Assembly: GCA_945869965.1 (NCBI GenBank)
Contig: CAMBRC010000005.1
Coordinates: forward strand, 24,894 to 88,893
Direction of reading: 5' to 3'
Length of the DNA stretch: 64,000 bases
From: Asaia bogorensis
Lineage (GTDB): Bacteria; Pseudomonadota; Alphaproteobacteria; Acetobacterales; Acetobacteraceae
Shown piece by piece: positions 51,407 through 59,752 of this stretch; position 1 is the stretch's first letter; every line of letters begins with the position of its first letter. The notes below the pieces were generated by a model that was not told the DNA's origin, made no database searches, and saw only the letters and a list, made by a program, of their open reading frames with translations. Made by a program: the position numbers and the translations under genes.

Positions 51407-52115
51407 GCATCACGATCCCGGCCATCAGCCCTTCGGTGTCATAGAGATTGCCGGCCTGGAGCACGAAGCTGCCGATGCCGCGATCCGCGCCGATCATCTC
51501 GGCGGCCACCAGCAGGATGACTGCGGTGGAGGTGGTGATGCGAAACCCCGACAGGATCGCCGGAAGTGCCCCCGGCAGCACGATCTTCCAGACGATCGCC
51601 CACCAGGACAGGCCGAAGCTCTGCCCCATGCGGATCAGCCCGCGCGATACCCCGTCCACGCCGGCGACCGTGTTGATCACCGTGGGGAAGAACACGCCGA
51701 AGGCCAGGGTGGCCAGCTTGCTGCCCTCGCCGATGCCGAACCAGATGATGAACAGGGGGGCCAGCGCGATCTTTGGAATCGGGAAAAGTGCCGACACCAC
51801 CGCCATCCCCGGCGAACGCGCCAGGGTGAACAGCCCGATGGCAAATCCCACCACCAGTCCCGACGCCGTGCCCATCGCCCAGCCGAGCGCGAAACGCTGC
51901 AGCGAAGCGCCGAGATGTGCTGCCAGCTCCCCGCTCGCGGCCAGCGCCACCAGCGCGCGCCCGATGGCCAGTGGCGTCGGCAGGAAGCGGCTGGAGATCA
52001 GGCCGTACGCGGCACCCGCCTGCCACAGCACCAGCAAGCCGATCAGCGTCGCGGCCCCGGCGAATGGAACGAGGCGGGGGGCAAAGCCGCCGGCCCGAAA
52101 TGGCACCTCAGCCAT
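51336..52115 (-). CDS. sulfonate/nitrate/taurine-type ABC permease
   Basis: A 259-residue inner-membrane permease of the SsuC/TauC/NrtB group, with six helices and the coupling loop GVDGVSRGLIRMGQSFGLSWWAIVWKIVLPGALPAILSG. The N-terminal GLLVLWQAGAAYGLISSRFLP is typical. It works with the ATPase and binding protein upstream in the same operon. The start at 52115 overlaps the ATPase stop by eight bases and has GAGG upstream. The stop lies inside the convergent beta-helix gene. The exact substrate (sulfonate, nitrate, pyrimidine or riboflavin-like) cannot be inferred. Confidence 0.85.
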   Translation of the reverse strand: MAEVPFRAGGFAPRLVPFAGAATLIGLLVLWQAGAAYGLISSRFLPTPLAIGRALVALAASGELAAHLGASLQRFALGWAMGTASGLVVGFAIGLFTLARSPGMAVVSALFPIPKIALAPLFIIWFGIGEGSKLATLAFGVFFPTVINTVAGVDGVSRGLIRMGQSFGLSWWAIVWKIVLPGALPAILSGFRITTSTAVILLVAAEMIGADRGIGSFVLQAGNLYDTEGLMAGIVMLSVLGLSVAWLIGRVERLLLGWR

Positions 52116-52881
52116 GCTCGACCTCACGCGCCGCCGCTGCGGCATCGGTGCGGATCATCGCCCATAGTTCCGCCTCGGCGGCGCGCAGCACCGGGTCTTC
52201 CGCCGAGCGCCCTTCGAGCGGAAGATCCAGCCGCAGCCTGCCGGAAATGCGACCGGGCCGGCGCGACAGCACCACGATGGAATGCCCCATCCGGACGGCC
52301 TCGCCGAGGTTGTGGGTGACATAGGCACAGGTCATCGCCGCCTGTTCGATCATCGCGGCGAACTCGTCCTGCAACAGCATCCGCGTCGGCGTATCCAGCG
52401 CCGAGAGCGGCTCGTCCAGCAGCAGCACCGCCGGACGCACCGCCAACGCCCGGGCAATCCCCACGCGCTGTCGCATCCCGCCGGAAAGTTGGCGCGGCCA
52501 GGCATCGGCAAACTCGGACAGCCCTGTCAGCGCCAGCACCTCGGCCACCCGCGCATCACGCGCGGCGCGCGGCAGCCGAGCTTCGAGCACCAGCGAGACA
52601 TTCCCCGCCACCCTGCGCCACGGCAACAAGGCAAAATCCTGGAACACATAGGTCAGCGGATTGAGGCTGTCGGACGCGGGCGTGCCGTCCATCACCACCC
52701 TGCCCCGCACCGGCGCCAGCAGCCCGCCCAGGATCGCCAGCAAAGTCGACTTGCCGCAGCCGGAAGGCCCGAGCAGCACCGTCACTTCGCCAGGTGCGAC
52801 GGTCAGATCGATGTCCGACAGCACCTCCAGCGTCCCGAAGCTGTGCGAGATGCCCTCCGCGCGCAGGCCGACCGGGGTCAC
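52108..52881 (-). CDS. sulfonate/nitrate/taurine-type ABC ATPase
   Basis: A 257-residue ATPase of the SsuB/TauB group: Walker A GPSGCGKSTLL, Q-loop YVFQDFALLPWRRV, signature LSGGMRQRVGIARALA, Walker B VLLLDEPLSALD and the YVTHN switch. The usual LARRP... ending is represented by LSRRPGRISG. The stop overlaps the permease start and its own start overlaps the stop of the binding-protein gene, so all three are coupled. Length is typical. Confidence 0.88.
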   Translation of the reverse strand: MTPVGLRAEGISHSFGTLEVLSDIDLTVAPGEVTVLLGPSGCGKSTLLAILGGLLAPVRGRVVMDGTPASDSLNPLTYVFQDFALLPWRRVAGNVSLVLEARLPRAARDARVAEVLALTGLSEFADAWPRQLSGGMRQRVGIARALAVRPAVLLLDEPLSALDTPTRMLLQDEFAAMIEQAAMTCAYVTHNLGEAVRMGHSIVVLSRRPGRISGRLRLDLPLEGRSAEDPVLRAAEAELWAMIRTDAAAAAREVEHG

Positions 52882-53885
52882 TTCGTCGGCAGGAACCGAG
52901 TGTCGATGATGGCGCTGGCATCAACCTCGCCCTTCACCATCCCCTGTTCGCTGAACCAGGCGAGTTGGCGGCGGACGTCGGCAACGTTCAACGCCCCGCC
53001 CTCATCATACCAGCCCAGGCCGGCCTTGATCTTGGCGGCGGCCAGTGGATCGCCGATGAAGACATACTTGGTGATGTCGGCAATCGCGGCATCCGTCGCC
53101 GCACCGTATTGCGCGACATCCGCGGCATCAAAGCGCAGGAACGCCTCGCGATATGCGGTGATCCCGCGCTGATAGGCACTGGCGAATTTCTTCAGCTCGT
53201 CGGCCCGCGTCGCCACCATCGCGCGGGACGCGAACAGCGCGGTGATCTGGTACGGCACGGTATCGCCGACCCAGCCGATGATCACCGCCTCCCCGCTCGC
53301 CGCCGCCGGGACCGCCATCGAGGCAATCGCCATGGTGGCATCGACCTGCCCGGTGCGCACGGCGGCGACCATGTTTTGAACCGTCTGCAACGGCCGCAGC
53401 GTCATGCCCTTGAGGTCGAAGCCGCGGGCCTCGGCCAGCCGTCCGGCCATGTAATGAAAGCTCGAGCCATACTGGGTGATGCCGAAGCTGCTGCCGGCCA
53501 ACTTGTCCAGCGTCGTCAGCCCGGCCTCATGCGCCTTCTTCGACACCAGCACCGCCGTCAGCTTGTGGCCCTTCTGCTCGTGCAGCCCGCCGCCGATCAC
53601 GACGAGCTCGCCGCGCCCGGCCAGTGCGAAGAACCCGCCGGTCAAAGCGGTGATGCCCATATCGGTGTCGCCCGAGACCGCCGCCGCCGCGATCGGCTGG
53701 GCCGCGTCGAAGAAACGGAACGCCACCTCGACGCCGGCCTCGCGAAACCAGCCGCGCTCCTGGGCGATATACAGCGGCGCCGGCGAGGCGGTGCGCAACA
53801 GGCCGAGCCGGATCGGTGCTGCGGCGCGCGCGGGCGTGGCAAAGGCGGCGCCGGCAATCAGGGCCGCGCGTCGGGTCAGGCGCAT
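52878..53885 (-). CDS. NMT1/ThiY-type ABC substrate-binding protein
   Basis: A 335-residue periplasmic protein. The N-terminus MRLTRRAALIAGAAFATPARA carries an Arg pair and a short hydrophobic core, consistent with a Tat or Sec signal. The mature protein is an NMT1-like binding fold: IRLGLLRTASPAPLYIAQERGWF, GDTDMGITALTGGFFALAG and MTLRPLQTVQNMVAAVRTGQVDATM. Homologues bind sulfonates, nitrate or thiamine precursors. GGAGG lies eight bases upstream of the ATG at 53885. It is the first gene of the three-gene importer operon. Confidence 0.85.
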   Translation of the reverse strand: MRLTRRAALIAGAAFATPARAAAPIRLGLLRTASPAPLYIAQERGWFREAGVEVAFRFFDAAQPIAAAAVSGDTDMGITALTGGFFALAGRGELVVIGGGLHEQKGHKLTAVLVSKKAHEAGLTTLDKLAGSSFGITQYGSSFHYMAGRLAEARGFDLKGMTLRPLQTVQNMVAAVRTGQVDATMAIASMAVPAAASGEAVIIGWVGDTVPYQITALFASRAMVATRADELKKFASAYQRGITAYREAFLRFDAADVAQYGAATDAAIADITKYVFIGDPLAAAKIKAGLGWYDEGGALNVADVRRQLAWFSEQGMVKGEVDASAIIDTRFLPTK

Positions 53886-53904
53886 GGGACGAACCTCCGC
53901 GAAA

Positions 53905-54339
53905 TCAGCGTTGGCCGGCATAGGCAGCCCAGACCGCATCGACGTCAAGCGCCGCCACCGCCGCCGCCTGCTCCGGCGTCTCCACCGCGCGGGGATCATA
54001 ATTCGCCCGCACCCAGCCCACCGCATCGTCCATCCCGGCCAGCCGCGCCAGTGCCGCCATGAACGTGCCAGTGCGCCCCAGCCCTGCGGCACAGCCTACA
54101 TAGACCGGCAAGTCAGGTGCATCGCGCAGCAAGCGCAACGCCCGCGCCAAACCGTCCACGAGTTGTGCCTGTGTCGGCGCGGTAAAATCGGGCACGTCCA
54201 TCAGCACATCGGCCATCCCGGCCAGCCGCGAACGCGCCTCCAGACACACGCCGATCGCGGCGCCGGGGAAGTCGTTGAACGCGCCGCCGATGATCCGGCG
54301 TTCAGCGCCCAGCAGCGGCAAGACGACGAAGCCAATCAA
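53905..54339 (-). CDS. dual-specificity/tyrosine phosphatase-like protein, variant P-loop
   Basis: A 144-residue cytoplasmic protein with a cysteine-phosphatase loop: GCAAGLGRTG, where C83 and R89 would be nucleophile and phosphate-binding Arg; the residue before Cys is Gly instead of the usual His. An aspartate in MDVPDFTAPT (near residue 51) could be the general acid. The rest (LVDGLARALRLL) fits the helical part of the DSP fold. Loss of the His may lower the Cys reactivity. It lies 20 bases from the NMT1 gene on the same strand and follows paired repeats. The substrate is unknown. Confidence 0.7.
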   Translation of the reverse strand: MIGFVVLPLLGAERRIIGGAFNDFPGAAIGVCLEARSRLAGMADVLMDVPDFTAPTQAQLVDGLARALRLLRDAPDLPVYVGCAAGLGRTGTFMAALARLAGMDDAVGWVRANYDPRAVETPEQAAAVAALDVDAVWAAYAGQR

Positions 54340-54346
54340 GGAAGGC

Positions 54347-54455
54347 GTTCTTTTTTGAAAAAAAGAACCAAAAAACTTTTGTCTGTTTGCCTCCCGGGGA
54401 GGCCGGGCGCAAATGGATAAAAGTCTTTTTGCTTCTTTTTCTTCAGAAAAAGAAG
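54347..54455. repeat. paired A/T-rich inverted repeats (locus 7)
   Basis: Unit 54347-54368 has arms GTTCTTTTTT around GA; unit 54432-54455 has 11-base arms CTTCTTTTTCT around TC. They face each other between two minus-strand genes: the livF-like gene ends at 54473 and the phosphatase gene starts at 54339, so this is the spacer between two tandem transcription units. Confidence 0.88.
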
Positions 54456-54472
54456 AATCTTGCTTCCCTTGC

Positions 54473-55216
54473 TCAGGCCGCGCCCTCCACCTGCATCTCC
54501 CCGAGGTAGGCCTGCTTGATCATCTCGTTCTGCTGCATCTCCGCCGCTGTTCCCGACAGCACCACCACCCCGGTTTGCAGCACATAGGCCCGGTGCGCGA
54601 TCGACAGCGCCATGGCGGCGTTCTGCTCCACCATGAACATCGTGACACCTTGCTTGTTGATCATCTGGATGATGTCGAACACCTGTTCCACGAACAGCGG
54701 TGACAGCCCCATCGACGGCTCGTCCATGCAGATCAGCTTGGGCCGGCTCATCAGCGCGCGGCCAATCGCCACCATCTGTTGCTCGCCGCCCGACAGCGTG
54801 CCGGCGAGTTGGGTGCGGCGCTCCTTCACCCGCGGGAACAGCGAATAGACCCGCTCCAGGTCCTCGTCGAACTCCGGGCCTTTCTTGCGGGTGTAAGCGC
54901 CAATCTCAAGGTTTTCGTAGACGGTCATCCGCGGGAACAGCCGGCGCGCCTCCAGCACCGGGGCGATGCCGCGCCGCACCCGCTCGCTGGTGGACAGGTC
55001 GGCGATCGGCTGGCCGTCATAGGTCACGGTGCCGCTTTGCGGCCGCACCACGCCCATGATCGTCTTCATCGTGGTGGATTTGCCCGAGGCATTGCCGCCC
55101 AGCAGGCAGACGATCTCGCCGCGGCCGATCGTGTAGTCGACGTTCTTCAGCACATGGAGATCGCCGTAATACGTGTTGACGCCTTTGAACTCGAGCAGGG
55201 TGGAGCCGTCACGCAT
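54473..55216 (-). CDS. livF: branched-chain amino acid-type ABC ATPase (LivF type)
   Basis: A 247-residue ATPase: Walker A GGNASGKSTTM, signature LSGGEQQMVAIGRAL, Walker B LICMDEPSMGLSP and the VEQNAAM switch, typical of LivF. It functions with the ATPase domain of the fused permease protein upstream. The Walker A reads GGNASGKS rather than the common GxNGAGK, a normal variant. The start is at 55216, overlapping the end of the fused gene by eight bases. Four importer genes read in the order binding protein, LivH, fused LivM-LivG, LivF. Confidence 0.88.
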   Translation of the reverse strand: MRDGSTLLEFKGVNTYYGDLHVLKNVDYTIGRGEIVCLLGGNASGKSTTMKTIMGVVRPQSGTVTYDGQPIADLSTSERVRRGIAPVLEARRLFPRMTVYENLEIGAYTRKKGPEFDEDLERVYSLFPRVKERRTQLAGTLSGGEQQMVAIGRALMSRPKLICMDEPSMGLSPLFVEQVFDIIQMINKQGVTMFMVEQNAAMALSIAHRAYVLQTGVVVLSGTAAEMQQNEMIKQAYLGEMQVEGAA

Positions 55217-57230
55217 TGCTCTTCTCCTTGGCCGCCGCCGCGGTCGCCGCCCGGCCGAGATAGGCGCGCAGCACCTCCTCGTTGCGCCGCACCTCGTCGG
55301 CCGGCCCCTCGGCGATCTTCTCGCCGTGGTCCAGCACCACCACGTTCTGCGCCAGCCTGGTGACCACATCCAGCTTGTGCTCGATCAACAGGATGGTCAG
55401 GCCGAGCTCATGCAGGCTCTTGATCTGCTCGGCCAGTTCCAGCGTCTCCGCCGGGTTCATGCCGGCCGTCGGCTCGTCCAGCAACAGGATGCGCGGGCGC
55501 GAGGCGAGTGCGCGGGCAATCTCCACCCGGCGGCGGTTGGCATAGGACAGGCCGCTGACGATCTGCCCGGCGCGCGGCGACAGCCGGTTGCCGAACAGCG
55601 CCAGGATGTCCGTTGCCCATTTCAGCGCGCCTTCCTCCTCGGCGCGCGACTTCGACGTTCCGGCCACTGCCCCTACCGGCCCGGTGGTCAGCCGCGCATG
55701 TTCGCCGATCAGCACGTTCTCCAGTACGGTCAGGTTGGGGAACAGCCGGATGTTCTGGAAGGTCCGCGCCACGCCGTGCTCCAGCACCTGGTCCGGCCGC
55801 AGCCCCAGCAGCTCCACGCCCTCGAACTTGATGCTGCCGCCATCGGCTTCGACCAGCCCGGTGATGACGTTGAACAGGGTGGACTTGCCCGAGCCATTCG
55901 GCCCGATCACCGCGACCACGCCGCCAGCCGGCACCACTAGGTTCACGCTGTTCAGCGCCACGAGCCCGCCGAACTTCACCGTGACGTCCTTGATCTCCAA
56001 CGCAGTGCCGGTGCCGGGGTTCCATGAGCCGATCTTGTCCAGCCCGACGAAGCCGCCGCGCTGCACCTGGGCCGACTGTTGGGTGATGTTCAGCGCGGCC
56101 TGGCGCTTCACCGCCGGGATCAGCCCGTCGCGCCGGTAGAGCATCATGAACACCAGGATCACGCCGAAGATGAGCTGGATCGCTTCGACCAGCTCGATGC
56201 GCGCCAGCCACGCCCAGCCCACCAGCTCGCCGATCGCGCGCAGCAAGCCCGAGACTTCCGGCAGGAACCAGGATTGCATGATCTGCAACAGGAAGGCGCC
56301 GAGCACCACGCCCCACACGCTGCCCATGCCGCCGAGCACCACCATCACCAGCAGCATCGCCGAGACGTTGAAGTTGAACATGTCCGGCGTTGCCGTCTGC
56401 AACTTTGCGATGAACACCACGCCCGTCATGCCGCCGAACGCAGCGCCAGTGGCAAACGCCAGCAGCTTGTAGTTCACGAGGTTCACACCCATCGCGCTGG
56501 CCGCGGTCTCGTCCTCGCGGATCGCCCGCCACGCCCGGCCCACCCGGCTGTCGCGCAGTCGCAACGAGACGAAGATCAGCAGCGCCACCAGCGCCAGCAC
56601 AACGTAATAGTATGGCCAGGCCTGGACGCCGAACGACCAGCCGAACAGCTTGGGCGCCTGCACCCCGTTCAGCCCGGCGGCCCCGCCGGTGAAGCCGTCC
56701 AGGTTGCGCGCCACGATCGGCACGATCTCGCCGAAGCCCAGCGTCACGATGGCCAAGTAGTCGCCGCGCAGCCGCAGCGTGGGCGCGCCGAACAGCACGC
56801 CGAACACCGCGGTGAGGATCGCCGCCGTCGGCAGCGCCAACCAGAAGCTCAGGGTGAAATGCACCAAGTCCGGCCCGCCGCGATTGACCTTTTCGACCAG
56901 GCCGACGAATTCGAACGGCACCCAGAATTCGGTGAATGGCGGCATGATCTGAAACGCGGTGAATATACCATAGTAATACGCGCCCAGCGCATAGAACGCG
57001 GCATAGCCGAGGTCCAACAGCCCGGCAAATCCCACCACGATGTTCAGCCCCAGCGCGAGGGCGACCAGCGTTCCGGCATTGGCCATGGCATCGATATTGG
57101 CATCGTTATCGTGCAGGAACGGAAACAGGATCAGCAGGACAACCAGCGCATTCAGCGCGAGCAGCCGGCGCTTCTGCGGCTCCATGTTCTCGAACGGGCG
57201 CATCAGCAGGGTCTTGGCAGCGGCGATCAT
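55209..57230 (-). CDS. livM: fused branched-chain amino acid-type ABC permease-ATPase (LivM-LivG)
   Basis: A 673-residue fusion. The first 360 residues or so are a LivM-type permease with about ten helices (NIVVGFAGLLDLGYAAFYALGAYY, GAPTLRLRGDYLAIVTLGFGE, RAIREDETAASAMGVN, VVLGGMGSVWGVVLGAFLL). After a linker (about 375-410) comes a LivG-type ATPase domain with Walker A GPNGSGKST, signature SYANRRRVEIARALA and Walker [12 protein letters not shown]. No frameshift is needed: the frame is continuous through the linker, and no internal start or stop separates the domains. Fusions of this kind are known in several lineages. The start at 57230 has GGAG close upstream. Confidence 0.87.
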   Translation of the reverse strand: MIAAAKTLLMRPFENMEPQKRRLLALNALVVLLILFPFLHDNDANIDAMANAGTLVALALGLNIVVGFAGLLDLGYAAFYALGAYYYGIFTAFQIMPPFTEFWVPFEFVGLVEKVNRGGPDLVHFTLSFWLALPTAAILTAVFGVLFGAPTLRLRGDYLAIVTLGFGEIVPIVARNLDGFTGGAAGLNGVQAPKLFGWSFGVQAWPYYYVVLALVALLIFVSLRLRDSRVGRAWRAIREDETAASAMGVNLVNYKLLAFATGAAFGGMTGVVFIAKLQTATPDMFNFNVSAMLLVMVVLGGMGSVWGVVLGAFLLQIMQSWFLPEVSGLLRAIGELVGWAWLARIELVEAIQLIFGVILVFMMLYRRDGLIPAVKRQAALNITQQSAQVQRGGFVGLDKIGSWNPGTGTALEIKDVTVKFGGLVALNSVNLVVPAGGVVAVIGPNGSGKSTLFNVITGLVEADGGSIKFEGVELLGLRPDQVLEHGVARTFQNIRLFPNLTVLENVLIGEHARLTTGPVGAVAGTSKSRAEEEGALKWATDILALFGNRLSPRAGQIVSGLSYANRRRVEIARALASRPRILLLDEPTAGMNPAETLELAEQIKSLHELGLTILLIEHKLDVVTRLAQNVVVLDHGEKIAEGPADEVRRNEEVLRAYLGRAATAAAAKEKSNA

Positions 57231-57243
57231 CTCCGCGCCCCCC

Positions 57244-58173
57244 TTACGACTTGTTCGGGGCAACACGCCCCAGCAGGCCCGAGGGCATGAACACCAGCAC
57301 CAGCACAAGGATCGAGAACACGATGACGTCGGACCAGGCCGACGCGATGTAAGCCCCCGACATCGCCTCGATCAGCCCGATCAGGATGCCGCCGATCATC
57401 GCCCCGGGCACATTGCCGATCCCGCCCAGCACAGCGGCGGTGAAGGCGAACAGCCCGGTCTTGAAGCCGATGATGAAGCTGGTGAAGTTGTAGTAGAGCC
57501 CGAAGATCAGCCCGCCGGCCCCGGCCATCGCACCGCCGAGGAAGAACGCCACCGAGATCACCCGGTCGACATCCACCCCCATCATCCGCGCCGCCTCGGG
57601 GTCCTGCGCGGTGGCGCGCATCGCCTTGCCCATCTTGGTGTAGCCGGCGAAATAGGTCAGCCCGCCCATCAGCAGCAGCGCCACCATCCAGATCAGCACT
57701 TCGCGCAGCCGCAGCTCGGCCCCGCCGATATGCCAGACGATCGGCGGCAGCGGATTGGGGAAGTTCTTCGAGTCGGCGCCTTGGGTCAGGATCACCAGGT
57801 TGAACAGGATGTAGGAGATGCCGATGGTGGTGATCATCGGCGCGGGTCCGCGCACCTGGCGCAACGGCCTGAGCAGGAACCGCTCGATCCCCGCTCCCAA
57901 GCCGCCGCAGAACAGCATGCTGCCGACAAAGGCCACCAGCAGCACGCCCACCAGCGGCAGCCCGGTCATGATCGTCAGCTGCCCGGACACCCCCATCATT
58001 TCCAACAGGAACAGGCCGACAAAGCTGCCGACCATGAACACGTTGAAGTGGGAGAAGTTGATCAGCTCGAGAATGCCGTAGACCAGCGTGAAGCCCAGGG
58101 CGAGCAGCGCATACATGGCACCCAGGCTCAGCCCGTTGATCACCTGCTGCAGCAGCAGATCGTAGAAGGTCAT
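57244..58173 (-). CDS. livH: branched-chain amino acid-type ABC permease (LivH type)
   Basis: A 309-residue inner-membrane permease with about eight helices: LSLGAMYALLALGFTLVYGILELINFSHF at the N-terminus, then RFLLRPLRQVRGPAPMITTIGIS, the coupling loop MRATAQDPEAARMMGVDVDRVIS, and GLYYNFTSFIIGFKTGLFAFTAAVLGGIG. It pairs with the permease half of the fused protein. It lies 13 bases upstream of the fused gene. A partial terminator precedes it, separating it from the binding-protein gene. Confidence 0.87.
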   Translation of the reverse strand: MTFYDLLLQQVINGLSLGAMYALLALGFTLVYGILELINFSHFNVFMVGSFVGLFLLEMMGVSGQLTIMTGLPLVGVLLVAFVGSMLFCGGLGAGIERFLLRPLRQVRGPAPMITTIGISYILFNLVILTQGADSKNFPNPLPPIVWHIGGAELRLREVLIWMVALLLMGGLTYFAGYTKMGKAMRATAQDPEAARMMGVDVDRVISVAFFLGGAMAGAGGLIFGLYYNFTSFIIGFKTGLFAFTAAVLGGIGNVPGAMIGGILIGLIEAMSGAYIASAWSDVIVFSILVLVLVFMPSGLLGRVAPNKS

Positions 58174-58256
58174 CTAACCAGGGTCTCCGGCCACGCGCGC
58201 CAGCGGCCAATGCGGCAAGCGCATCGGACTGGCAGTCGGGGAAAAAGGGGGAACCC

Positions 58257-58280
58257 GCCCCGGCCGCGCGCGACCGGGGC
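58257..58280 (-). terminator. possible attenuating hairpin between binding protein and permease genes
   Basis: Perfect seven-base arms GCCCCGG and CCGGGGC enclose ten bases. Reading on the minus strand the hairpin is followed about ten bases later by CTTTTTCC. The 148-base spacer thus may partly terminate transcription after the binding-protein gene, giving more binding protein than permease; this is inference. Confidence 0.45.
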
Positions 58281-58321
58281 GAACTCTCGTCAGTAAGTCA
58301 CCGGCAAAGCGCCGGCCCCGG

Positions 58322-59560
58322 TCAGGACTCGGGTGCGACCGACAGGTACTTGTACTGCGCCGACGGATCATCCAGACCCTTCGAGGCGTCCTTCTTGATC
58401 TGGTAGACGCTCACGACCTTGCTCTTGATGTCGCCATTGGCATCGAACTCGACGGTGCCCTGGATCGTCTTCACCTTCACGTTCTGCAGCGCGTCGCGAA
58501 TGGCGTCGCGGGTCACCGGCTTGCCGGCGGCCACGATGGTGCGGGCGGCCTCGACGATCGCCTCAGCGGCGCTGTGGGCAGTGATGGTGTAGTTGTCCGG
58601 CTGGCTCTTGAACCGGTCGGCATACAGCTTGTTCCAGCCGGACAGCGCCGGGTCGCCCACCAGCTCGGGGCTCGCCTGGGTGGCATACCAGCCCTCAACG
58701 GCCGGGAAGCCGCCAGCGGTCAGGAAGTCGGTGCCCCAGATGCCGTCACCACCGCCCTTGATCGCGTTCGGAATGATGTCATAGGCCTGCTTGGCCAGCT
58801 TCACCCCGGCCAGGCTCACGCCGCCGAAGTAGATCGCCTGGGCGCCGGACGCCTTGATCTTGGTCAGCACCGCCGAGTAGTCGGCCGCCTTCGGATCGAG
58901 CCGCTCGCGGCCCAGCACCTGGATGCCCTTCTTCTTCGCCTGCGCCTCGAACGTGTCGGCGATGCCCACGCCAAAGGCGCCGCTGTCGTCCAGCACGTAA
59001 AGCGTCTTCACCTTCAGCACGTCAGCATAGAAATTCGCCATGTTCGGGCCCTGGAAGGCGTCCGTGGTGACGGTGCGGAAGAACACCGCCTTGCCCTGGG
59101 GCCGGTACTGGGCGGCGAATTTCGGGTCGGTGATGTCGGGGTTGGTGGCCGACGGCGAGATGATCGGCAGATTGCCGCCCGACAGGATCGGCGCCATCGC
59201 CTTGCCAACGCCTGACATCATCGGGCCGATCGCGGCCATGATCGCCTTGTCGGACACCATCTTGCGCGCGTTGATGGCACCCTGGGCCGGGTCATACTGG
59301 CCGGCCGTGGCGGTGGCGTCGTCGAACTTCTCGATCTGGAAGACGTAGCCCTTCACGGTCTTCTTGCGGTTGGCGTCGTCAAACGCCATCTGCGCCCCGT
59401 TGGCGATGCGCTGCGCACCCAGCGCATCGGCGCCGGTGTACGACAGGTTCAGGCCGATCTTGATGACCTTGTCCTTGGCTTGGGCATGCGCCTCAACGCC
59501 AATACTGGCCGCGGCGGCTATCCCGGCTGCGGCCTTGAAAGTCGAACGACGCGTCAGCAT
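58322..59560 (-). CDS. periplasmic substrate-binding protein, Leu/Ile/Val-binding family
   Basis: A 412-residue protein. The N-terminus MLTRRSTFKAAAGIAAAASIG with its Arg pair and AHA cleavage region suggests Tat or Sec export. The mature protein is a Peripla_BP_6 fold: IKIGLNLSYTGADALGAQR, AAIGPMMSGVGKAMAPIL (with the conserved IGP and P), FYADVLKVKTLYVLDDSGAFG and AIYFGGVSLAGVKLAKQAY. It delivers its ligand to the second Liv-type importer. AAGGAGA lies about seven bases upstream of the ATG. It is the first gene of its operon. Confidence 0.87.
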   Translation of the reverse strand: MLTRRSTFKAAAGIAAAASIGVEAHAQAKDKVIKIGLNLSYTGADALGAQRIANGAQMAFDDANRKKTVKGYVFQIEKFDDATATAGQYDPAQGAINARKMVSDKAIMAAIGPMMSGVGKAMAPILSGGNLPIISPSATNPDITDPKFAAQYRPQGKAVFFRTVTTDAFQGPNMANFYADVLKVKTLYVLDDSGAFGVGIADTFEAQAKKKGIQVLGRERLDPKAADYSAVLTKIKASGAQAIYFGGVSLAGVKLAKQAYDIIPNAIKGGGDGIWGTDFLTAGGFPAVEGWYATQASPELVGDPALSGWNKLYADRFKSQPDNYTITAHSAAEAIVEAARTIVAAGKPVTRDAIRDALQNVKVKTIQGTVEFDANGDIKSKVVSVYQIKKDASKGLDDPSAQYKYLSVAPES

Positions 59561-59642
59561 GCAGGCTCTCCTTGGATGGGCAGACGATGCTGCCGATTGT
59601 CCGAACACCAGGCCAGTGGGATGGAGCGGTTGGCCCGCCCCA

Positions 59643-59666
59643 GGCATGTCCCCCAAATGACATGCC
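59643..59666. promoter_or_regulatory. GGCATGTC-N8-GACATGCC inverted repeat between divergent genes
   Basis: Perfect eight-base arms separated by CCCCAAAT lie in the 192-base interval between the binding-protein operon (minus strand) and the ABC-F gene (plus strand). The symmetry and position suggest an operator or a promoter-proximal hairpin. No regulator gene is adjacent. Confidence 0.45.
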
Positions 59667-59752
59667 CGTAACACAAGCCTGCCGCGCATCGCGCGCACGC
59701 GCAAGCCGTCTCGTGCAGGCGCCACATCGAATGCCATGCTAAGAGCCCGCGC

